A DNA stretch of 50,283 bases from Sulfurimonas sp. RIFOXYB12_FULL_35_9 (lineage in GTDB: Bacteria > Campylobacterota > Campylobacteria > Campylobacterales > Sulfurimonadaceae). Every line of letters starts with the position of its first letter. Within the stretch, counting starts at the first letter, position 1. The notes beneath the pieces are model-generated. The model ran no database searches. It was not told the DNA's origin and worked only from the letters and a program-made list of their open reading frames with translations. The position numbers and the translations under genes were made by a program. This document shows, piece by piece, positions 27,422 to 38,250 of this stretch. Location: assembly GCA_001829715.1 (NCBI GenBank), contig MICC01000016.1, forward strand, positions 1 through 50,283, written 5' to 3'.

Positions 27422-28163
27422 TTTTATCCTCACCGCTTTTGTCCTCTGAAGAGGAATTTCTTGATACTACACTTTTTGTATCAGGTATCATAAACTCATA
27501 CCAGCTAGAAGTGCCGTCTCCCTCAAACCATGAACGATACCATGGAGCAACTGCTCTATCTATCTCATCTGAGACTATCCACGGCTGCGGATTTACACTT
27601 TTATAGTAGTCGGCACTCTTTGGCTTATCTAGTCTGTCATAAAGATCTGCTATGCTCTCATTAAGCGCGAACTGAGCGAGATAAAGGCGAACAAGCATTG
27701 TGTTTACGACTTCAGCATACATGGAGTTTGGATAGCTTATTTTAAATGCTTCGCCGCCGACTATCGCCTCATCTATAAGTGCCTGATCACGTCTTGGATG
27801 CGGAAGAGCCATATATTTTGCTTTTATTTTCAAAAACTCGGCTTCCTCTTTTTCGTTTGGCGTTGCATATCTTTTTATATACTCATCCAAAAAATGCTCA
27901 CTTAAGAGATACTCTTCATGTTGCATGTGTGCAATTGCAAGTATCATTGTTGCTTCGGGAAGCATAGGCGAGCCGATATGCTCTCCTTGAAGCGAGCTGT
28001 AGTAGTTGTCCGCTTTTTCCAAATCACCCTTAGATACATTTTCAACTATTTTTGAATACCAGTAAATAGCAGGCTTGTTGTACTCATCGACATCTTTTGA
28101 ACACCCACTAAATAACACAGGCAACAGTAGCAAACCTGCCACCAAATAATGTTTTAATTTCAT
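27408..28163 (-). CDS. bamD: Outer-membrane assembly lipoprotein BamD
   Basis: A 251-residue lipoprotein of the BAM complex that folds outer-membrane proteins. The signal peptide ends in the lipobox VLFSGC (cysteine near residue 21). The body is helical TPR-like repeats (EYNKPAIYWYSKIVENVSKG; ADNYYSSL; HMQHEEYLLSEHFLDEYIKRY; FKISYPNSMYAEV), the BamD pattern. The charged C-terminal tail (SSSEDKSGEDKNETK) is probably disordered. ATG at 28163 follows AGGAATT. A -10 box at 28208-28213 would give a 38-nt leader. lon overlaps its 3' end, a link between envelope assembly and quality control that may simply be gene order. Confidence 0.9.
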   Translation of the reverse strand: MKLKHYLVAGLLLLPVLFSGCSKDVDEYNKPAIYWYSKIVENVSKGDLEKADNYYSSLQGEHIGSPMLPEATMILAIAHMQHEEYLLSEHFLDEYIKRYATPNEKEEAEFLKIKAKYMALPHPRRDQALIDEAIVGGEAFKISYPNSMYAEVVNTMLVRLYLAQFALNESIADLYDRLDKPKSADYYKSVNPQPWIVSDEIDRAVAPWYRSWFEGDGTSSWYEFMIPDTKSVVSRNSSSEDKSGEDKNETK

Positions 28164-28207
28164 AAAATAAATTCCTAATTTCAAATAAAGTGTTATTTTA
28201 TCCAAAG

Positions 28208-28213
28208 ATTATA
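28208..28213 (-). promoter_or_regulatory. Predicted -10 box for bamD-lon
   Basis: TATAAT on the minus strand, 45 nt upstream of the bamD ATG. Confidence 0.45.
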
Positions 28214-28287
28214 TAACACTCATTAAAGTAGGTATATTTTATGCTTATGTGATACAATTGTTTGAAATTAAAAAAAAGAGGTTCCTG

Positions 28288-28668
28288 ATGAAATTTGATG
28301 TATGTTTACCAATTTTAGGTTTTGAAGATATAAAGCAAGTAAGTTTAGAGAAAATTGACGACGTTTTTATGAAGATGCAATCTCTTGGCAATGAATATAT
28401 CTCTTTTACAATGATCAACCCTTTTACTCTAAGAGAGTACGATTTTGAGATTCCTGACAACGCACAAAATCTTTTGGAAATCGACAAAAACTCAAATTTA
28501 ATCATCTTGAATATCGTGCTTATTCAAACACCGATAGAAGATTCTATAGTAAATTTCATAGGACCTATGGTTTTCAATACCGATAACGGTAAAGCTGTTC
28601 AAGTCATCTTAAATGACTCTCCACAATACAGTGTCGCTGAGAAGATTTCTACTTTTTTAAACAAGTAA
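28288..28668 (+). CDS. fliW: Flagellar assembly factor FliW
   Basis: A 126-residue cytoplasmic protein that binds flagellin and antagonises CsrA. The family pattern is visible: MKFDVCLPILGFEDIKQV at the start, then a stretch ending ISFTMINPFTLREYDFEIP (about 39-57), LIILNIVLIQTPIEDSIVNF (about 71-90), and the late FIGPMVFNTDNGKAVQVIL (about 90-108). ATG at 28288 has GAGG upstream; the longer frame from 28249 adds basic residues outside the family. It is divergent from bamD and shows no flagellar neighbours, as is common for fliW in this group. Confidence 0.93.
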   Translation: MKFDVCLPILGFEDIKQVSLEKIDDVFMKMQSLGNEYISFTMINPFTLREYDFEIPDNAQNLLEIDKNSNLIILNIVLIQTPIEDSIVNFIGPMVFNTDNGKAVQVILNDSPQYSVAEKISTFLNK

Positions 28669-28684
28669 AAAATCTCTACTTTTT

Positions 28685-28724
28685 ATAGCTCATTGGCTTT
28701 GGAAAACCATGGTTTATGAGCTAT
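28685..28724 (+). terminator. Long hairpin downstream of fliW
   Basis: ATAGCTCAT (28685-28693) pairs with ATGAGCTAT (28716-28724), and the interior extends the stem through G-U pairs to a loop of four A residues. No strong U-run follows, so it may be a terminator, a processing site or an mRNA-stabilising end. Confidence 0.45.
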
Positions 28725-28826
28725 ACTAATGAGTTACTGCATAACCAAATTCTCTTGCTTGCAATAAAAAATTTTACAAATTATTACTTAAAATCAATTT
28801 AAGTGGCTACTAAGTCTATTTATATG

Positions 28827-28832
28827 TATAAT
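28827..28832 (+). promoter_or_regulatory. Predicted -10 box for the large secreted protein/prepilin operon
   Basis: TGTATAAT (extended -10), giving a leader of about 43 nt. Confidence 0.45.
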
Positions 28833-28881
28833 GGTATTAAATAAAAATGTTAATGAATAGTGTTTTGACAAGGGAAAAAGG

Positions 28882-31800
28882 ATGAAAGCAGATAAATTTT
28901 TTTTGCAATTTATAGCAATTTTTGGAATAATGATGATGTTTGCAGTGTCTGGGTGGGGAGCAGTTTTAGATACAGATACGTTCAATACAGATGATAAAGA
29001 CGGTTGGGGTGGAAGTGGTGAAAGCTGGGATGCCGGCACTCAACGACTGGCAATCAATCGGGATCAGACAGGAACAAAAACATTTACATTTGCGGCTTAT
29101 CCTAATCAGATTGTTAGTGTAATGTTAGATGCAGCTAAAACAGCCACATGGGAGGCTAGTGATTTGATCCAAATTACGGCTAATGGCGTATCAGTTTATA
29201 ATTCCAACGCAGATGGTTCTATTTCATTTAATGCGACTCTAAATGGAAGTGGGCAGTTAGCATTAATAGTTACGCCTAATACCAATAACAACAATGAAGA
29301 TTTATATATAGATAATGTTACCATTAACTACACTCCTCCCCCTGAAATTAATGTCGTTGGTGTAGCCGATGGCGGTACGGACACAAGTTTTGGAAGTACG
29401 TTAGTTACAAGCGGAACAATAGATAGAACATATACCATCCAAAATACAGGAACCGGAGATCTTACGTTAGGTGCTGTTTCTGCCGGCGGAGATTTTACGG
29501 TGACATCACAACCAACCTCACCGGTTGCAGCAGGCGGTTCTACTACATTTACAGTTCGTTTTGACCCAAGTGCAATAGGGACAAGAACAGCGACTATCTC
29601 ATTTACAAATAACGATTCAAATGAGAATCCATATAATTTTTCAATTAGCGGTATCGGTGATACTCCTCCGATAATGGGAGATGTGCCAAATCAAACTGCT
29701 ATTGTCGGAACGGCATTTTCACTAAATATTGCTTCATATGTAACTTTAACAAACGCAGACCCTGTAACGTTATATACATTATCAGGCGGTCCTCTTCCCG
29801 CAGGTCTTAGTTTTGACAACGCGACAGGCATACTCAGCGGTATGCCTACAACAGTTACAGGTGCTACAAGCTTTAGTATTACAGCTACAGATGATGACGG
29901 CGTATCAAATTCTGATACTTTTACAATTACGGTTAATGCACCTAGTGCTGATTTGGTATTAACAAAAAGTGCACCCGGCAGTGTAACAATAAACAACACC
30001 ATGCAATATACTATAAGTATTACCAATAATGGTCCTGCAAGCACAGAAGATCTTACTCTAACAGATGTATTACCGGCTAGCCTTATATATCAAATATCTT
30101 ATGGAACAGATTGGATTTGTAGCTATACAGCAGGAACGCGCACGGTATCTTGTCTCCATCCTACAGAATTTACAAGTGGTGCAACATCAGAAATCACCAT
30201 AGTTGTCACTGCTCCAAGCAGTGCCCAATCAGTAACAAATCAAGCATCGATAAGCGGACTGACACCAGATAGTAATTTGGCAAACAATACTGATTCAGCT
30301 ACTACTTCCGTAACTACCACTTCATATTCATCAAGCAATTTACGTCCTTTTACACTTCAAAAACAGTACAACATTAACGGCAATATGAAAATTATCGGTA
30401 ACTCAGTTATGTTAAAGAGCGATGGAACATGTGCCGGTCTTGGGACAAATAATAATGACATAACCCCAACATGGGCAAATAAAGACAGTGATGCTTCAAC
30501 TTGGAATTCATCATCTGCAGATTTAACACTTCCGGTAGGAGTAAACAGCTCAAGAATAAAATATGCCGGATTGTATTGGCAGGGTAGAGTTGATAACGGT
30601 GAAGATTTTTGGACAAACGGAAAAAATATTAAATTCAAGCCTGCCGGACTTGCGTATCAAGATTTAACTTCTCCCGCTACAAAATTTAACTGGACTATTA
30701 GAAGTGCGGATAGTGGCTATCAAGGTGTCTACGATGTTACCGCTCTTGTAAAACAGAGCATTGATTTGGTACCTGCAGCGACAATAGATTCAACAGGATA
30801 CTCCGGAACATTTTGGGGAGCAAACGTTTTAGCTAAAAAGTTCACTAACGGTTACGGGGCATGGTCATTAGTAGTTATATATGAAGATTATGACGACACC
30901 TTGAAAAATATTTCTTTATATGACGGATTTATCGCCGTTAATGATGGAGACACTAGATCAACTACATTATCTGGTTTTTTAACGCCGACATCAGGTGCAG
31001 TTCATTCAAACTTTCTTATTTTTGGAGGAGAGGGAGATATTACGTTAACTGACAGTGTTACAATGACAGATCGTTTCGGCAATGATAGATCCCTTGGGAG
31101 TAATATTTTTGATTCAAGCCAAGAAATCAACGGTGTTTCAGTAACTTCAAGAAATCCTTCTTGTATAAATACTATCGGTATTGACATTGATTCTTTTGAT
31201 GTCGGTTCTACAAGTGCGACTACTCAGATAATAGGAAACGGACAAACATCTACTACTGTAAAATTGAAAAGTACCGGAGATGTATATTATCCTGGCGTAT
31301 TTGCCTTTTCAACTGAACTTTACATCCCCGACGTATGTTATCTTGAAGATGTTACATTTAACGGACTTCCTATTACGGAAGACAATATACCCTCAACTAA
31401 TGATGATGTTCTATTCGATGTAACAATCACAAATAAAACAGATGAAGTTGCAAAAGGTGTTTTTGTCGAAAAGGTATTTGATAAGCCAAATGAAATCACA
31501 TATGTGGATGGTTCAATGCAGATAGCTCCTATTCCGGGGATAACATACACTGCTAAAACCGATGCGACTGGGGATGACACGGCTGAATACTCAACAGATA
31601 CAAAAACGGCAAAATTTTTACTAGGAACCGGTGCCACATGGTATATAGGCGGTACTCTTTCAAAAGATGTCGATACCAAATTCAAATATGAAGCTAAAGT
31701 AGGCGATCAAAATGCAAGTGACAACACCTACTTAGTAAGCTATAGAAATGATTTGCTGGGTATTACATTTACAGGCATTCCGATTAGAAAATGTTCTGAT

Positions 31801-33642
31801 TTTAATAATAGTTTTACTGTTTATGCCCCTGTAATCGGCAGTTACAACGCCGTACAAAGCGGTGCGGTTAATGTTGCCGGCGGGGATACGGATCCCATTG
31901 ATCCGCTCGATGCAAAAAATGCCTTATTTACGCAAATTGTCAATCAGCCTTTTTCCGTAGATATTATTTCATTTGGACTTGACAATATTACGCCTACAGC
32001 ACCGTCACAATCAATTGATCTTAATCTTAGCATAGTTGAACTATCCGTAGATGGAAGCTGTACAAACAACGATATTTATGCCGTACAAACAATTACTTTT
32101 AACACATCCGATAAATATAAAACTATTACTATCAATCCTCAGATAACATCTAATAATGCCGCATTTCACATGGTTACAAGCAACGCAGATTTATGTTCGC
32201 GAGATAACTTTGCAATACGCCCTGCAGGATACACCGGAAATTTTACTCCATCAAGTACTCTTAAAGCCGGAAGTGATTTTAATTTAACACTGGTTGCCAA
32301 AGGGATTGATTCATCGGCTGTTACGGGATATGACGGAAGTGTAGCTGTTACTGCATTGACCCAAAACACATCTTGCCCCGTACCAAACGGAAGTCTTAGT
32401 AATTCAAGCGGAAATCCTTTAGGATCTCAAATGTTTGACGGTGTCGATACCGCCATTTTAAATAATATCAAATTTGGTGATATAGGTTTATTTGATATGA
32501 ATGTTACAGACTCGACATGGACGATTGTTGATTCGGCAAAAGGAGATTGTATAGTAGGTAGTGATGCATATATAGCTGATGCAGACGGGAAAGTAGGCTG
32601 CATGGTACGCAGCACGTTTAACCCGGTCATAACTCCGGATCATTTTGCGGTAACATCAAGTATGGCAAATTATGGGAGCGGATTTACGTATCTCTCATCA
32701 GACTTAAATACTTCAGCTATACTAAGCATAAGTGCGACGGCTCAGTCTCTAAGTGGCACAACGACTCAAAACTATAACTCCGGATGTTATGCAAAAGCTA
32801 CCGACTACAATATAGTTTATGATAATATCGCGGTAACTCCAAGCGGAAATTTAACGACACTGAAGTTTGAAACTATTACAACTCCTGAAACAAACACCTC
32901 AACTAACGGCACTATGAGTATAAATGCACCTATTTCATTGCCTAGTATTCCAAGCACTATATTTTCAACAGATACAAACGGAACTGGAAATATCTCTGTG
33001 CGAATAAACTTTGATAGAAATACAACAAAGGCTGTAAATCCGTTTCTTTTAAATATCTCGGATGTTAATGTTACGGATACCGACGCTGTGCAAGGCAACG
33101 GTACAATCGGTACTAACGCTACATTTCTATTTGGTCGCACACATGCATCAAGACAGAGATATCAAGGAACAAGCGGTACTGCAAATATCTACTTTGAAAC
33201 CTACTGCTTTGGAGCCGGATGCAATAAAGCTCTTCTTCCAAACGGTACTGCTTCAAAAAGAGTTGATGATGTGAGATGGTTTATCAATGAAAATCACGAT
33301 ATTTTAAATGATGGAAACGTAAGCATAGTTGTTCAAAAAGGAGGAACAAACTCTGCATCGGATAAAGTCGATGCGGATGACAATCCTACCGAAAATCCTG
33401 CCGGAAATCCATCCGTTACTACTGAGCTTAGGTATGATGCAAGCAGAGGTTATCCATACAAAACAACAATGGAGAACAATGCATCAGGCTGGTTGATACA
33501 AAATGAATATGATGCAAATGCTACGACAAATGAGTTTCAAGTCGAGTTTGATAATATCGGTGATTGGACAGGAGAGCATAATACAAGCACTACTACAAAA
33601 ATTCCTGAGGGAGCAACGACAAATAGGAGAATCATGTGGTAA
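28882..33642 (+). CDS. Large secreted protein with choice-of-anchor, Ig-like and DUF11 domains (MshQ-like position)
   Basis: A 1586-residue exported protein with a signal peptide ending near GWGA (residue 27). A carbohydrate-binding-like region comes first (about 28-152), then a choice-of-anchor D domain ([19 protein letters not shown] to NFSISGIG, about 154-258), a putative Ig domain (about 262-352), and a DUF11 domain (about 357-470: [19 protein letters not shown]). The rest is beta-rich with scattered cysteines and further DUF11-like stretches; the last 300 residues resemble the DUF6701 region of MshQ-type proteins, an uncertain match. No C-terminal sorting signal is seen. AAGGGA precedes the ATG. 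It is followed without a gap by three prepilin-like genes, suggesting a role at a pilus or its tip. Confidence 0.75.
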   Translation: MKADKFFLQFIAIFGIMMMFAVSGWGAVLDTDTFNTDDKDGWGGSGESWDAGTQRLAINRDQTGTKTFTFAAYPNQIVSVMLDAAKTATWEASDLIQITANGVSVYNSNADGSISFNATLNGSGQLALIVTPNTNNNNEDLYIDNVTINYTPPPEINVVGVADGGTDTSFGSTLVTSGTIDRTYTIQNTGTGDLTLGAVSAGGDFTVTSQPTSPVAAGGSTTFTVRFDPSAIGTRTATISFTNNDSNENPYNFSISGIGDTPPIMGDVPNQTAIVGTAFSLNIASYVTLTNADPVTLYTLSGGPLPAGLSFDNATGILSGMPTTVTGATSFSITATDDDGVSNSDTFTITVNAPSADLVLTKSAPGSVTINNTMQYTISITNNGPASTEDLTLTDVLPASLIYQISYGTDWICSYTAGTRTVSCLHPTEFTSGATSEITIVVTAPSSAQSVTNQASISGLTPDSNLANNTDSATTSVTTTSYSSSNLRPFTLQKQYNINGNMKIIGNSVMLKSDGTCAGLGTNNNDITPTWANKDSDASTWNSSSADLTLPVGVNSSRIKYAGLYWQGRVDNGEDFWTNGKNIKFKPAGLAYQDLTSPATKFNWTIRSADSGYQGVYDVTALVKQSIDLVPAATIDSTGYSGTFWGANVLAKKFTNGYGAWSLVVIYEDYDDTLKNISLYDGFIAVNDGDTRSTTLSGFLTPTSGAVHSNFLIFGGEGDITLTDSVTMTDRFGNDRSLGSNIFDSSQEINGVSVTSRNPSCINTIGIDIDSFDVGSTSATTQIIGNGQTSTTVKLKSTGDVYYPGVFAFSTELYIPDVCYLEDVTFNGLPITEDNIPSTNDDVLFDVTITNKTDEVAKGVFVEKVFDKPNEITYVDGSMQIAPIPGITYTAKTDATGDDTAEYSTDTKTAKFLLGTGATWYIGGTLSKDVDTKFKYEAKVGDQNASDNTYLVSYRNDLLGITFTGIPIRKCSDFNNSFTVYAPVIGSYNAVQSGAVNVAGGDTDPIDPLDAKNALFTQIVNQPFSVDIISFGLDNITPTAPSQSIDLNLSIVELSVDGSCTNNDIYAVQTITFNTSDKYKTITINPQITSNNAAFHMVTSNADLCSRDNFAIRPAGYTGNFTPSSTLKAGSDFNLTLVAKGIDSSAVTGYDGSVAVTALTQNTSCPVPNGSLSNSSGNPLGSQMFDGVDTAILNNIKFGDIGLFDMNVTDSTWTIVDSAKGDCIVGSDAYIADADGKVGCMVRSTFNPVITPDHFAVTSSMANYGSGFTYLSSDLNTSAILSISATAQSLSGTTTQNYNSGCYAKATDYNIVYDNIAVTPSGNLTTLKFETITTPETNTSTNGTMSINAPISLPSIPSTIFSTDTNGTGNISVRINFDRNTTKAVNPFLLNISDVNVTDTDAVQGNGTIGTNATFLFGRTHASRQRYQGTSGTANIYFETYCFGAGCNKALLPNGTASKRVDDVRWFINENHDILNDGNVSIVVQKGGTNSASDKVDADDNPTENPAGNPSVTTELRYDASRGYPYKTTMENNASGWLIQNEYDANATTNEFQVEFDNIGDWTGEHNTSTTTKIPEGATTNRRIMW

Positions 33643-34268
33643 GAATGAAAACCTCTTTTAGCAGGTTTGCTTTTACTATGATAGAGCTTATATTTGCAAT
33701 TGTTGTTATGTCTATTGCCGTAATGACGCTTCCGATGATGACTCAAATAACTTCAAAAGGCATTGAAGACAATATCGTGCAAGAGGCTATTTTTGCCGCT
33801 TCAGCAGAGTTAATGGGTGCAACATCGTACTACTGGGACTTGAACTCAATGTATGACAATAGTGTTAGCCGCTTAGAGAGAGTTATAGACATAGGAGGTG
33901 CATCTCCTTGTGACGCAGACAGGCGGCTAAGACCGGGGCATGTAAATCAGCCCTACCATAGAAGATGTTTGGACAGCAGTGCGATAACTCCAGCAGGTAC
34001 TAGTAGTACTATTTTCCCTAATTTAAATAATCTTGTCGATAGAGTTCTTTTTGAAAATGAAGCCACGGAGGGATTGCGAGATGCGGGATACAAAGGAAGT
34101 TACAATACTATTGTAAACATTTCAAATATTAATGAAACAGGAGCAGCAGACAACGACGTAAAAAAGATTACTATTACCGTAACAGATTCAGAAGATGTAA
34201 ACATAACCGTTCTTAGTACATATAGTGCCAATATCGGTGAAATTGACTACTATAAGAGAAGATTTTAA
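33636..34268 (+). CDS. Type IV prepilin-like protein (MshD/PilV-like)
   Basis: A 210-residue protein with a class III signal sequence: a basic leader, then [20 protein letters not shown], with glutamate at mature position 5 if cleaved before the FTMIEL-type segment, and a hydrophobic helix. The rest is a globular pseudopilin head with cysteines near 88 and 110. The processing site A|F is atypical (usually G|F), so cleavage by the prepilin peptidase needs proof. GTG at 33636 has AGGAG 6 nt upstream; an ATG at 33645 is the alternative. It overlaps the end of the large secreted protein and touches the next gene (TAATG). Confidence 0.78.
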   Translation: MVRMKTSFSRFAFTMIELIFAIVVMSIAVMTLPMMTQITSKGIEDNIVQEAIFAASAELMGATSYYWDLNSMYDNSVSRLERVIDIGGASPCDADRRLRPGHVNQPYHRRCLDSSAITPAGTSSTIFPNLNNLVDRVLFENEATEGLRDAGYKGSYNTIVNISNINETGAADNDVKKITITVTDSEDVNITVLSTYSANIGEIDYYKRRF

Positions 34269-35158
34269 TGCGTAAATCTGCCTTTACACTTTTGGAACTT
34301 ATCTTTGTTATAGTAATCATCGGCATACTAAGCAAGTTCGGAATTGAACTTTTATTTCAAGCATATAAAAACTTTATCTTCTCAAATGTAAACAATGCAT
34401 TGCAATCAAACAGTGCGGCTGCAGTTGAGACCATAGCTTCAAGACTTCAGTACCGTATAAAAGATTCTGTGATTGCAAGAATAAATAGCGGAAATCAAAA
34501 TGATTTTCAAGCATTAGCGAGTTCCAGCTATGGAGATACCGCTACTATTTTAGAATGGGTTGGAAGTGATATTGACGGTTTTCGCGGAGATTCTCTTCCT
34601 ATGTGGAGTGGAATTATTGATTTAAGACATCCAAATACGAATGAAAGCGTATTGGTATCTCCGGGAACCAATACGGGGGCTTTAAATACACTAATAGAAG
34701 TACTTTCAAACGGAGGAAGCGATATAAATGATTCAGCACTCTACTTTATCGGCTCTGACAGCGATATAAAAACAGGATATGGATGGGATGGCAATTTAAC
34801 TGCAATAAACACCCAAAATGGAGCAATGCATCCCATACACTCTGTTAACGGACAACCTACTCAATTTGCCCCTGCCTTAGGAGATTTTACGGGAATCGAT
34901 GTTTATGAGTATTACCAACTGGCGTGGAGTGCTTACGCTGTCGTTCATACTCCTGCCGATGGAAATCTTACTCTATATTATGACTATCAACCATGGCAAG
35001 GCGATGGGTATGCAAATGCAAATGGAAAAGTAGTTCTTATGGAAAATGTAGATACCTTTAGATTTAGAGCGGTAGGTTCAATAGTAAAGATTCAGGTGTG
35101 TGTAAAAACTGACTTAATGGGGGATTATTCGTTATGCAAAGAAAAAACTATATTTTAA
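34268..35158 (+). CDS. Type IV prepilin-like protein (MshO-like)
   Basis: A 296-residue protein with a short basic leader and prepilin helix KSAFTLLELIFVIVIIGILS; the glutamate of the F-T-L-L-E motif is kept, again with alanine rather than glycine before the phenylalanine. The long extracellular domain contains a NAxxH-free helical stretch and then beta-rich sequence (for example GYGWDGNLTAINTQNG and YYDYQPWQGDGYANANG). This length is more like MshO or PilW minor pilins than a major pilin. It starts at the ATG overlapping the previous stop, and its end overlaps the next gene by 25 nt. Confidence 0.78.
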   Translation: MRKSAFTLLELIFVIVIIGILSKFGIELLFQAYKNFIFSNVNNALQSNSAAAVETIASRLQYRIKDSVIARINSGNQNDFQALASSSYGDTATILEWVGSDIDGFRGDSLPMWSGIIDLRHPNTNESVLVSPGTNTGALNTLIEVLSNGGSDINDSALYFIGSDSDIKTGYGWDGNLTAINTQNGAMHPIHSVNGQPTQFAPALGDFTGIDVYEYYQLAWSAYAVVHTPADGNLTLYYDYQPWQGDGYANANGKVVLMENVDTFRFRAVGSIVKIQVCVKTDLMGDYSLCKEKTIF

Positions 35159-35616
35159 AAACCAATCCTCATAAAAACAGAAGCGGTTTTCTAAAGAAGC
35201 GTTCAGGCTTTGCTATGATTATGGCAATAATAGTAATAGTCGTAATATCGAGCATAATGGCACTCTCCTTATCCTTAACTGCTGAAACAACTAAAAGAAC
35301 CGTTGATTTATACCTCTATGAACAAGTTGTTTTATACTCAAAAAGTGCTGCAGAGTTGGCACTGTTAGACATTGCAAAAAATGGTTCTTGCGCAACGATA
35401 GCTCCATATCAAATAGACGGAATATATAATGTAAGTGTAGATTTAAAGTATGTTTACAAAGGTCTTGCATGCGGTGGTAGTAATGATTTTTTTACCACAT
35501 TAAATACAGATGAACAAAACGGTTCTGTTTTGATGGATATAACCGTCAGCATAGATGATACAGACATAGCATCCGAACCTATACGCTACTTTAGAAGAAG
35601 CATCCAAAAACTATAA
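35134..35616 (+). CDS. Prepilin-like protein (MshP/PilX-like)
   Basis: A 160-residue protein with an N-terminal basic segment of about 25 residues, then SGFAMIMAIIVIVVISSIMALSLSLTAET, which is the PilX/MshP style: a hydrophobic helix after G-F-A and no glutamate at position 5. The remainder has two cysteines (GSCAT, LACGG) and a beta-rich tail. Lack of Glu5 is normal for this minor-pilin class, which often primes pilus assembly. It starts within the 3' end of the previous gene, so the three pilin genes and the large protein form one operon. No pilus ATPase or platform gene lies in the window. Confidence 0.72.
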   Translation: MQRKNYILKTNPHKNRSGFLKKRSGFAMIMAIIVIVVISSIMALSLSLTAETTKRTVDLYLYEQVVLYSKSAAELALLDIAKNGSCATIAPYQIDGIYNVSVDLKYVYKGLACGGSNDFFTTLNTDEQNGSVLMDITVSIDDTDIASEPIRYFRRSIQKL

Positions 35617-35645
35617 ATTATAAACTTTAGTAAACCATTTAATGA

Positions 35646-35651
35646 TATAAT
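35646..35651 (+). promoter_or_regulatory. Predicted -10 box for hpf
   Basis: TATAAT, about 92 nt upstream of the hpf ATG. Confidence 0.4.
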
Positions 35652-35743
35652 AAATTTCTTTCATAACTTAGGTTACGAAATAATCTAACTTTTAGACCAT
35701 GAAAGAGACCCAATACTCCTCATTTATAATTAAAGGATTTACC

Positions 35744-36286
35744 ATGAATATATCATTAACCGGACGACATTTAGAACTTACAGATGCTATCAAAGCACAT
35801 ATGAATGCATCCATAGAAACGCTTAGCAAATACAACATGGACATCATATCCGTCAATGTTATCGCAACGACTCAAACTAAAAAAGGCAAAGACCAATCAG
35901 TAGTTGAGTATGTCATAAACTTAGCTCATAAAAACTCTATAGTTATCAAACAAAATGATCAAGACCTCTATGCCGCTATCGATTTGGCAACCGCAAGAGC
36001 ACAAAAAGCGATGCGCCGCATACATGATAAAGAAGTTATCCATCATAAAGACGGTATAAATGAAGCAAAAAATGAGGCAAATGCAAATATAAACCTACAT
36101 GAAGCAAGCGAAGCGATGGAAGATGAAATCGTGCCTGTTGAGCTTGCTCTGTATAAACCGCGTGAAGTCGAAGATGTTTTACAAGATATCAAAGAGAATA
36201 AAAAACTTTTTGAGATTTTCATAGACAACGAGGGTAAAACTCGTGTTCTTTACAAAAGAAACGACGGCAGATTCGGGTTATATTAA
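35744..36286 (+). CDS. hpf: Ribosome hibernation-promoting factor, long form
   Basis: A 180-residue protein that pairs 70S ribosomes into inactive 100S dimers. The N-terminal S30AE domain (MNISLTGRHLELTDAIKAHM; DLYAAIDLATARAQKAMRR, about residues 80-98) binds the decoding centre. After a variable linker (about 105-128) comes the C-terminal dimerisation domain (KPREVEDVLQDIKENKKLFEIFI and the closing VLYKRNDGRFGLY). The ATG at 35744, after AAAGGATTTACC, was chosen over the longer frame from 35699. A strong hairpin at 36294-36318 ends the gene. Confidence 0.93.
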   Translation: MNISLTGRHLELTDAIKAHMNASIETLSKYNMDIISVNVIATTQTKKGKDQSVVEYVINLAHKNSIVIKQNDQDLYAAIDLATARAQKAMRRIHDKEVIHHKDGINEAKNEANANINLHEASEAMEDEIVPVELALYKPREVEDVLQDIKENKKLFEIFIDNEGKTRVLYKRNDGRFGLY

Positions 36287-36293
36287 TCTGTTT

Positions 36294-36318
36294 GCAAAAG
36301 GAATTTACTTCCTTTTGC
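36294..36318 (+). terminator. Intrinsic terminator hairpin of hpf
   Basis: GCAAAAGGAA/TTCCTTTTGC, a 10-bp perfect stem with a 5-nt loop, 7 nt after the hpf stop and followed by TTTG. The opposite strand could also serve convergent recG. Confidence 0.8.
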
Positions 36319-36370
36319 TTTGTTAAGAGCACAAAAACTGCTAAAACTTTTCCTCTTTTGAACAAAATTC

Positions 36371-38179
36371 TTAATTCAATAAATCATATTTTACACTTTT
36401 AACTATCTCTTCATCCTCTGCCAAATCAATCCACTTAAACTGACTTCCGCTCTGGTTATGCCCTTTGAGCAGATCTCCGCTTTTTCTAAACTTGAGGTCA
36501 AGATTTGCGATATCAAATCCGCTTGTCGTTTGAACAAATCTATCCAGTCGCTCGGATGAACTCTGGTTTGTATATAAAAAACAGTAGCCTTTAAGCCCTG
36601 TACGGCTGACACGACCTCGAAGCTGATGAAGCGTAGAAAGACCCAATCTCTCTGCTCCTACAATAATGACACTGCTAAGACGCGGCAAAGAGATACCGAC
36701 TTCAACAACCGTTGTAGCGATTAAGAGATCTCCGTTTTTGCTAAATTCTTGCAAAACCTCCTCTTTTTCTTTGTCCTTCCCATGTGTCACATAAACATTA
36801 TTAAATCTCTTCTCCCAAAATCCTCTTGCTTCGTCAATGCTTTGATACTCCAAAAATTCACTCTGCTCAACAAGCGGATAGACCAAAAGAACTTGATTTT
36901 TTTTAGCTATCTCATCCTCTATATGAAGCAGTAAATCTTTAAAATCACTCTTATGGATAACTTTGCTTGTTATATCCTTTTTAAAAGGCGTTGAAGTTAT
37001 AAGCGAAACATCTATATGAGCCGTCTCTATCATCGCCTGAGTTCTTGGAATCGGGGTTGCAGAGAACTGCAAAAAATGAGGTTTTGCCTGTCCTCCTTGC
37101 TCAACTCCGTTGCTAACCAATTTTTCTAGCCTATTTCTCTGCTGTGTTCCAAATCGGTGCTGTTCATCCACCATAACAAGTGAAGCCTTTGGAAGTTCCC
37201 TATACAGAAGCGCATGCGTGCCGATGATAAAATCATACTCGTCAAGGTCTATATTTTTAGTCTTGTTTGTTACCAATACACTCTTTACATGCGGAAGAAA
37301 TTTAGATGCTTCTTCATAGAGCTGATTTGCCAAAATCGTTGTCGGTGCCATTAAAATGGAACGCTGGGGCAGCATCATAACACACGATGCAAGAATTACC
37401 ATGGTCTTGCCGCTTCCGACATCTCCGACAATCATGCGTCTAGCCGAAACATCTTTTTGCAAATCCATTTTAATATCTTCTATCGTTTTTATCTGCTCAT
37501 CGGTAAGAGTAAACGGCAGAGTCTCAGACCAATCTTTATAATCAGTACATGCAGAACTCAAAGACTTAAAATACCTTCTCTTTGAAGAGAGCCGTTTCAT
37601 ATAGATAAATAGTTCCACATACTTAAGAGCATTGAGGGTTTTTTCATCCAACTCTTTTAAAGAACTGATTGCTTGAGATGGAAAGTGAAGCTTTAACACC
37701 TCATCGACTATCTCATCCCTTAGTCCCTCTGATAGCAGATTCTCTTTTGTCAAGGAGCTTTGAACAAAGCGAAGCATCACGTCACTTCTTAGCGGAGATT
37801 TGTATTTTGGTGTTATTGCACCGATATTTGTCACTTTTTTTGGCATACTCATAGTACATTGACCGCTTTTGCACTCAACCATCCCGTAATAATAATCCCT
37901 CTCACCGACCTTAAACTGATGCATCATGTAGGGTTTTGGATGAAAAAGCACACCAGTTATAGTATGTCCGAAGTTATGGGCGAAAAATGTGACTTGAAGA
38001 GAGTTTGCACCACGATAAACAGACTCTACTGTAGCGTCTATAAGCTGCATGGTATGTGTTTGAAGTTTATCATGAAGCCGTAAATCTTCATAAGCAAAGG
38101 GAACGAAAAGAGCAAGTTCACAGTAACTTGCGATACCTAGTTTTTTAAACTTTTGTGTTTGCTCTTTTGTTGCGTTCAT
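36371..38179 (-). CDS. recG: ATP-dependent DNA helicase RecG
   Basis: A 602-residue helicase that reverses stalled forks and resolves branched DNA. An OB-fold wedge occupies about 40-120. The motor has Walker A GDVGSGKT (252-259), the motif II variant DEQH (VDEQHRFG, about 330), FSATPIPRTQAM (motif III), and the C-terminal helicase lobe with VVEVGISLP and QLRGRVSRTG. At 602 residues it is about 90 shorter than E. coli RecG, mainly at the N terminus, which is usual for Campylobacterota. No neighbour suggests an operon partner; the gene converges with hpf. Confidence 0.95.
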   Translation of the reverse strand: MNATKEQTQKFKKLGIASYCELALFVPFAYEDLRLHDKLQTHTMQLIDATVESVYRGANSLQVTFFAHNFGHTITGVLFHPKPYMMHQFKVGERDYYYGMVECKSGQCTMSMPKKVTNIGAITPKYKSPLRSDVMLRFVQSSLTKENLLSEGLRDEIVDEVLKLHFPSQAISSLKELDEKTLNALKYVELFIYMKRLSSKRRYFKSLSSACTDYKDWSETLPFTLTDEQIKTIEDIKMDLQKDVSARRMIVGDVGSGKTMVILASCVMMLPQRSILMAPTTILANQLYEEASKFLPHVKSVLVTNKTKNIDLDEYDFIIGTHALLYRELPKASLVMVDEQHRFGTQQRNRLEKLVSNGVEQGGQAKPHFLQFSATPIPRTQAMIETAHIDVSLITSTPFKKDITSKVIHKSDFKDLLLHIEDEIAKKNQVLLVYPLVEQSEFLEYQSIDEARGFWEKRFNNVYVTHGKDKEKEEVLQEFSKNGDLLIATTVVEVGISLPRLSSVIIVGAERLGLSTLHQLRGRVSRTGLKGYCFLYTNQSSSERLDRFVQTTSGFDIANLDLKFRKSGDLLKGHNQSGSQFKWIDLAEDEEIVKSVKYDLLN

Positions 38180-38250
38180 ATTAAATCCTTAGTATCTAAT
38201 ACTATCTATTTTTATGAACCGTATATAAAAAATATGACGTTTTGCAATAT

